A stretch of 64,000 bases of DNA from Vibrio pacinii DSM 19139 (GTDB taxonomy: Bacteria; Pseudomonadota; Gammaproteobacteria; Enterobacterales; Vibrionaceae): contig NZ_JONH01000014.1 of the NCBI RefSeq assembly GCF_000711795.1, forward strand, positions 1 through 64,000. Reading direction: 5' to 3'. The notes under the pieces were generated by a model. The model worked only from the letters and a program-made list of their open reading frames with translations, was not told the DNA's origin and searched no databases. The translations under genes were made by a program, and so were the position numbers. Shown here piece after piece: positions 58,998 through 64,000 of the stretch. How positions within the stretch are numbered: position 1 is the stretch's first letter; each line of letters starts with the position of its first letter.

Positions 58998-59027
58998 AAA
59001 AAGCCGTCGCACTTGCGGCGGCTTTTT
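58998..59027 (+). terminator. Terminator of the nuclease gene
   Basis: Stem AAAAAGCCGTCGC / GCGGCGGCTTTTT with loop ACTT; includes one T·G pair. Confidence 0.92.
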
Positions 59028-59324
59028 AAATAATCGAATTGTAAATAACAATAACCATATAAATGCCGAAAATCTTAATTAGTAAGTACTTAATAATTAT
59101 ATCCTTATCTATATTGAGTTGTTCATTTATATTAAAGAATGTTAATTAAACTTAAGGCTTAGGCAATATTAAAAAATAGATATTCTTATTGATATCTATG
59201 AAGTTCAATATATAATCAAAATCTATTTTTTATGGTTGTAACATTTCCTGGTTTTATTGAAGGTGTGTGACGTATCCATATTTATGTAAAACAATAAAAG
59301 CAAATACGCACATTTTAAACCGTC
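59028..59324. other. Very A+T-rich region upstream of the 123-aa gene
   Basis: About 297 nt rich in ATAT, TTAATT and AATAT words, much more A+T-rich than the neighbouring genes. No gene is seen. It probably holds the promoter of the next two genes and is the kind of DNA that H-NS silences. Confidence 0.5.
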
Positions 59325-59696
59325 ATGCATAGAAAGCTGGGTATCGCACTCGCCGTATTGGTTGCCTTAGGATTTTTCTTGATCTTCCCTAAGAAAACGC
59401 CCTTATTTAAGCCTCATCAGGTTACTGGTGATAGCACGCTGCAGGCGCCGTTTAATGAAGCCGCTTCGCCAGAGCTATTAAGTCGCGACGTCAACTTCCC
59501 TACACCGGTTATTCAACTGCAACAAACGGTTGCTCATGGATTAATTGAAGCCGAAAGAACGGATTTGCCTTTATTGAAAGGAGAGCTTGCCGAGTTCTCA
59601 CAAACTAATATTCGAGAGGAGTATCCCTCTCCCCCAGAGCTTAAAGACTTAAAGCAGCGATTGAATCAATTGCAGTCAATTAATCAACACCAATAA
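59325..59696 (+). CDS. Small anchored protein upstream of the SpvB/RHS gene
   Basis: 123 residues, not recognised. The N-terminus MHRKLGIALAVLVALGFFLIFPKK is one membrane helix or uncleaved signal anchor. The rest is hydrophilic with a predicted amphipathic C-terminal helix (SPPELKDLKQRLNQLQSINQHQ) that may be a short coiled coil. No lipobox Cys is present. The gene ends 18 nt before the ATG of the giant SpvB-type gene, so the two are probably co-transcribed. A role in export or shielding of the large protein is only an inference. Confidence 0.7.
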   Translation: MHRKLGIALAVLVALGFFLIFPKKTPLFKPHQVTGDSTLQAPFNEAASPELLSRDVNFPTPVIQLQQTVAHGLIEAERTDLPLLKGELAEFSQTNIREEYPSPPELKDLKQRLNQLQSINQHQ

Positions 59697-59714
59697 ATAA
59701 AATAGCAATCGAAT

Positions 59715-62700
59715 ATGGAATTCTCGTTGCTGATAATGAAATTCGGGACAACCTCAGTGGCCAATAATAAATCACCCATTTTCACTCGCACATTCGCCGT
59801 ATTTTTAGCATCAATATTATCGATGCTTTTCTCTCAACCCGCTTTGTCACTCACCGTTGATGCTGGTAAGCGCATAGAGTTATCTGGTGAGTTTTCGGTT
59901 TCTGGTGGGCAAGCGAGTTACTCATTGCCTATTTCTGTCGCGCCAGGTCGCGCAGGCCATCAACCTTCTCTTAGCCTAGAATATCGCAGTGACTCACCCA
60001 ACGGCATGTTGGGCATGGGGTGGAGCTTAGGTGGGATGTCATCGATTGCTCGTTGTGGAAAAAACCTTGAAAAAGATGGGCGCTGGGGAGGCGTTAACTT
60101 TAATGCAGATGATCGCTTTTGCCTTGATGGCCAAAGGCTAGTCGCAATCTCTGGCCGCGATGGAGAGAACCTCACTGAGTACAGAGTAGAGAATAACGGC
60201 TACGCTAAAGTTGTGTCGTTTGGTCGTGCGGGTAATGGCCCGGCGAGCTTTAAAGTTTGGTACAAAGATGGTTCTGTATACGAGTATGGTGTGACTGAAG
60301 ATTCACGTGTAGAGCTCCCATCACAAGCCCATGTATACAAGTGGGCGTTAAACAAAATTACCGATGCCAGCAAAGCCAACCATATCAATTTCGTCTACAG
60401 CGAGAACAATAGTGCCGGTAAGCATAAGCTTGCTCAAATCGACTACATTGGCGGGAAAGTCAACTTTGTCTATGAAAATCGGCCAGACAGCACTTCGCAA
60501 TATCTTGGTGGTAAACTGCTTAACAGGGCAGAACGCTTAAAGCTGGTTGAGACCTTTGACAGCACCGGGAACAAAATTGGCACCTATGGCCTGACTTATC
60601 AGAAGTCTTCTTATACCGCTCGAAGCCAGCTAACTAAGATTAATTATTGTGCTAATGGTCTGTGTTCGAGCGATATTAGTTTTACTTGGGTTGGGCGTAG
60701 TAATCTGAGTCTAAGCGGTGCGTCAAACACTAGCTTCCATAGTCCTAGATATTTCGATACCAATGGCGATGGTAAAGGGACGGCTTATGGTGAGTTGAGT
60801 CGTGATTCCAATGATATTATGTCGGTCAAAGGATTGAATGGAAAAACTCACGCCAATGTTAAGTCATTTAGTTTAAATGGTAGTGTCATAGCGCCTTCAG
60901 TTAAAGTAAACCAGTGTCAGGTTAATGCAGCAAGTTCATATAACAAAGGCAACGGACAGTTTGGCTACTACTGTCAATTCAACACTTGTTCTGGTACCAG
61001 TTGTAAATACGGTTCAAGTGGCACCAATTACGGCGATTTCGATGGTGATGGAAAGGAAGAAGCGCAATCTGGATATCTAGTGATTGATATCAACGGCGAT
61101 GGGATTGATGATCGACATAAGTTTGATGTCGCGAACGATGGCTATCGCTACAAAGTGACGGGTTCAGGTTGGCAGACTCTTCCTAAGGCTGGTGGCCGTG
61201 TTTTAAAGGCCTTCACCGATATCAATAACGATGGTTATCTAGATGCGGTTATGGGCTCACCGAGCTCGAAAGGTCTTCTGTATGTTCATCTGTTTAATGG
61301 GAAAACCTTTAATTCGCCGATTGCTATTAGCCATCACAAGGTCTCACATGAAGAGAGTGTGTATTTTGCTGACTTAAACAATGATGGTTACCCAGAATTA
61401 GGTTATGGCCGAACTTTTTACCAGAATAGCAAGAATAATCAGTTTTCTACTGGTGTGTTCCTTGATGCTCAAGCAAAAATATATTCAGTACAAGACGTTA
61501 ATGGTGACGGCTGGACAGATGTACTAACACGTTCCGATGGGAATAATGCGAAAGCACATATTCGTCAATCATCGCAACATGTACAAGACAAAATTACACG
61601 TTTTTCGGAAGTGGGTGTTGACTATACGGTGAGCTATAAAGCCGCGGTGGATAATAGCGTGTATACCACTACTGGAGCCACTAGTTCCTATCCATACAAA
61701 GTCGTCACCCCAAGACGTTACCTAGTTTCGAACGTAACAAAAGCACCCAAAGGCTATAAGGCCACTAACTACAGCTACAAATATGCAGGAGCGAAAACGC
61801 ACCTGAAAGGTGGCGGCTTCTTGGGCTTCAAAACCATCACCGAAACCGAAACCGCAGATGTGGTTACCGTAACCAGAACAACTTTTGAACAAGACAGGCT
61901 TGCAGTTGCGGGCAAACCGTTATCGATTGTAGTGACAAAGAATGGTAAGAAAGTCTCTGAAAGTGCTTATCAGTACAAGCAGCACACTCGTCAAGGTTAC
62001 GGAGCCAAGTACTACCAAGTTTACGCAGATAAGATAGTAAAACGTAAATACGGTTTAAACAGTGATGCGATCGAAAGGGAAGAGACCATTACTCGCGTTT
62101 TGGATCGCTTTGGTAACTTGCTTGATGAAACCTCGGTGATCTCGAGCGAGCTTGAAGGCGCGGGGCAGTTTACGAGTCGCAGTCAATTTGATTACCTATC
62201 AACCGGCGTAAACAACAACCATCACATTTATGATATTACCAGTGTCAGTAACATCGACAATCTGGCTGGATTACTGAGTACATTTAAAGCGGGATTAGGC
62301 CGATACTGCGCTTCCAACGGCGATATCTATTTTAAGCCGAACGACCACATAGTGTTGATTCACAGTGACGTTGATATTCCCCTCGTTTTACAACGATACA
62401 ATAGCTACTTCAAATACCAACGCACAGGCTCGCAAACCGATCTTGACGGACTCACCGTCTACACGGGGCAGCTCGTTAGCACGACAAGCAGCGCGTTCAG
62501 TGATGCTAAGCCTAAGTCATGTGGTAGCTACTCATTTAGTGATTCAGATAACGATGGCAACATGGAGTTCAGCACCTCTAAGTTGACCCGTACTGAATTG
62601 GTAACGGAAACCGGAGATCATTTCTGGAAGATTGGTGCTGTTGCCAGCTCAACTTCGACCTTAACCGATAACACCACCAACTTAGAGCGTACCATCAGTA

Positions 62701-64000
62701 ACACCTATAGCTATGACAATCATGGCTTCTTGGTGGCTAGCACGGTAGAGAGCTCTGATTATGAGTCGAGCAGTGATATTGCCTCGGGCGGAAAGAGCAT
62801 CACCAACCGCTATCGCTATGACCAATGGGGCAATGTGATTTCACAGAGCGTCGAAGGGACAGATCTACCCGCACGAACCTCTACCACACAGTATGACAGC
62901 CAAGGCTTGTATGCCATCTCTTCAGCCAATGCGCTCGGTCATCGAACTTCGACAGAGTTTAATGCGCAAGGCTTGTTAACCCAATCAGTCAGTGCGCTGA
63001 AAGGGCGCACAAGCCGCTTTGCTTATGATGCCTTTGGGCGCGTAACCAGTGAAACCCTGCCAGGAGCGGGCAATACTAATAGCACCCAGTATCAGCTTGG
63101 CAGTCAGTGTGGCCCATATGCTATCAGCCAAACCGTCAGTTGTGTGACCACCAACCCCGCTTCAGGTGGTCAGGTGACGACACACTTCGACTATGCGGGG
63201 CGGGAAATCCGTAAACTGCACACTGGCTTTAGTGGGCAGTTAGTGGTGGTGGATACCCGTTGGGACCGCAACGGTCGCAAACTTAGTGTGACTCGACCGC
63301 AATTTGTTGGCATTAAAGCTCCTGCGCCTATCGTCACGTTTGATTATGATGCGTTAAACCGCGAGGTTAAGAAGCAAGAACCGGCCAATGGCGGTGGGAT
63401 TGCGAGTTTTGTAACGACTTACCAAGGTTACAAAACCACAGTTAAAGATGCGCGTGGTTTTGACCACAGTACGGTAACCAATGTTATGGGCCACATCTTA
63501 CGTAAAGATGAGCTGCATGGTGCCTATCAAACCTATCAGTACTATCCAGATGGTAAGCTGAAAGCCAGTACCGATTCAGCAGGCAACATTACTCAGATCC
63601 GTTACGATAATTTAGGTCACCGCAGCTTCCTAGATGACCCGGATATGGGCCAGTGGTCTTACACTTACAACGCGGCGGGTGAGCTCATCTACAAGCGAGA
63701 TGCGAAAGGTACCGTCACCACCATCGAATATGATCGTTTGGGCCGTAAAACGAAGCAAGTTGAGGGCGGCAAGGTCTCGACCTGGCGCTATGATGAACGT
63801 GGCGCCACGGGAACACTGTCTGGTTTTGCTGGTAACGGCAGTGAGACCGATTACTACTACAATGACGCCGGATTAACCGAAGAAGTGGCGGTTAAAGTTA
63901 ACGGTGAGAAGTTCAGTAGTTACTATTTTTACGACAAGTTTGAACGTGTTGCTCGAGAAGTACGCCCGAATGGGGTCGATACCACCTTAGCCGGAGCGGC
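59715..64000 (+). CDS. Giant secreted SpvB/TcdB/RHS-repeat protein (5' part, runs off window)
   Basis: Open for all 1,428 codons to the window edge, with no stop. A late signal peptide (FAVFLASILSMLFSQPALS) is followed by an SpvB-type domain (SYSLPISVAPGRAGHQPSLSLEYRS; GMLGMGWSLGGMSSIARC, near residues 70-125). Asp/Gly-rich VCBS/FG-GAP-like repeats (DTNGDGK, DFDGDGKEE, DINNDGYLD, DLNNDGYPE, DVNGDGWTD) span codons about 350-600. A TcdB-middle-like stretch (VGVDYTVSYKA) follows, then YD/RHS repeats from about codon 1020 (YRYDQWGNV, FAYDAFGRV, IRYDNLGHR, IEYDRLGRK). Such proteins form a hollow cocoon around a C-terminal toxin. ATG 59736 or GTG 59757 are alternative starts. The C-terminal payload is outside the window. 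Confidence 0.88.
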   Translation, partial: MEFSLLIMKFGTTSVANNKSPIFTRTFAVFLASILSMLFSQPALSLTVDAGKRIELSGEFSVSGGQASYSLPISVAPGRAGHQPSLSLEYRSDSPNGMLGMGWSLGGMSSIARCGKNLEKDGRWGGVNFNADDRFCLDGQRLVAISGRDGENLTEYRVENNGYAKVVSFGRAGNGPASFKVWYKDGSVYEYGVTEDSRVELPSQAHVYKWALNKITDASKANHINFVYSENNSAGKHKLAQIDYIGGKVNFVYENRPDSTSQYLGGKLLNRAERLKLVETFDSTGNKIGTYGLTYQKSSYTARSQLTKINYCANGLCSSDISFTWVGRSNLSLSGASNTSFHSPRYFDTNGDGKGTAYGELSRDSNDIMSVKGLNGKTHANVKSFSLNGSVIAPSVKVNQCQVNAASSYNKGNGQFGYYCQFNTCSGTSCKYGSSGTNYGDFDGDGKEEAQSGYLVIDINGDGIDDRHKFDVANDGYRYKVTGSGWQTLPKAGGRVLKAFTDINNDGYLDAVMGSPSSKGLLYVHLFNGKTFNSPIAISHHKVSHEESVYFADLNNDGYPELGYGRTFYQNSKNNQFSTGVFLDAQAKIYSVQDVNGDGWTDVLTRSDGNNAKAHIRQSSQHVQDKITRFSEVGVDYTVSYKAAVDNSVYTTTGATSSYPYKVVTPRRYLVSNVTKAPKGYKATNYSYKYAGAKTHLKGGGFLGFKTITETETADVVTVTRTTFEQDRLAVAGKPLSIVVTKNGKKVSESAYQYKQHTRQGYGAKYYQVYADKIVKRKYGLNSDAIEREETITRVLDRFGNLLDETSVISSELEGAGQFTSRSQFDYLSTGVNNNHHIYDITSVSNIDNLAGLLSTFKAGLGRYCASNGDIYFKPNDHIVLIHSDVDIPLVLQRYNSYFKYQRTGSQTDLDGLTVYTGQLVSTTSSAFSDAKPKSCGSYSFSDSDNDGNMEFSTSKLTRTELVTETGDHFWKIGAVASSTSTLTDNTTNLERTISNTYSYDNHGFLVASTVESSDYESSSDIASGGKSITNRYRYDQWGNVISQSVEGTDLPARTSTTQYDSQGLYAISSANALGHRTSTEFNAQGLLTQSVSALKGRTSRFAYDAFGRVTSETLPGAGNTNSTQYQLGSQCGPYAISQTVSCVTTNPASGGQVTTHFDYAGREIRKLHTGFSGQLVVVDTRWDRNGRKLSVTRPQFVGIKAPAPIVTFDYDALNREVKKQEPANGGGIASFVTTYQGYKTTVKDARGFDHSTVTNVMGHILRKDELHGAYQTYQYYPDGKLKASTDSAGNITQIRYDNLGHRSFLDDPDMGQWSYTYNAAGELIYKRDAKGTVTTIEYDRLGRKTKQVEGGKVSTWRYDERGATGTLSGFAGNGSETDYYYNDAGLTEEVAVKVNGEKFSSYYFYDKFERVAREVRPNGVDTTLAGA

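Overview
The window reads as the main chromosome of a marine gamma-proteobacterium of the Vibrionaceae, most likely Vibrio. The grounds are gene order and protein style: yjaG / hupA / purHD / zntR; accBC–prmA–dusB–fis; an acs–CrbS/CrbR acetate-switch block; arcACB next to pyrBI and a second argR; aspA–dcuA opposite fxsA; and an ExeM/Xds-type extracellular nuclease. The species cannot be fixed from the sequence. Genes are dense and mostly intact. No rRNA, tRNA, IS element, phage or CRISPR array was seen.

Layout. 1–4.7 kb: a GIY-YIG protein, a 2-hydroxyacid dehydrogenase, yjaG, a CNNM/CBS membrane protein, hupA and a DUF1481 lipoprotein. 4.7–8.6 kb: purH and purD, separated by repeat-filled DNA, then zntR. 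8.6–14.7 kb: a diguanylate cyclase, then the conserved housekeeping string fis, dusB, prmA, accC, accB, aroQ, all on the minus strand. 14.9–27.4 kb: an accessory metabolic island with a BCCT transporter, a DhaR-like activator, split DhaK/DhaL, GldA, a fused ATP-type DHA kinase, an MFS carrier, an MDR oxidoreductase and an unrecognised membrane protein. Two pairs of the same palindrome (GTTTC-N5-GGAAC or GAAAC) lie in the two divergent control regions of this island and suggest one regulon.

27.5–41.3 kb: acetate scavenging and its control: acs, a DEDDh exonuclease, a cNMP/CBS/DUF294 protein, an HcaT-like carrier, the transporter-kinase hybrid CrbS, DUF4212 plus an ActP-like symporter, a MarC protein and the response regulator CrbR. 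41.5–51.8 kb: dsbD, an ArgR paralogue, pyrBI with an attenuation leader peptide (pyrL) that ordinary gene calls would miss, the arginine deiminase operon arcA-arcC-arcB, and a YfcC-type carrier that may exchange arginine and ornithine. 52.2–56 kb: dcuA, aspA and fxsA. 56.3–59 kb: an exported ExeM-like nuclease. 59.3–64 kb: a small anchored protein followed by the first 1,428 codons of a very large secreted SpvB/TcdB/RHS-type protein that runs off the window.

The strongest candidates for something undescribed are the polyol/DHA island (a BCCT carrier with an altered substrate-box tryptophan, sharing operators with two mechanistically different DHA kinases, plus an unknown membrane protein) and the small-protein + SpvB/RHS pair at the right edge. 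Sequence-level curiosities are an 11-copy 7-bp tandem repeat behind the YfcC gene, a probable UUG start for dusB downstream of its own promoter, an ARG-box pair upstream of the second argR, and dispersed inverted repeats in the purH–purD gap.
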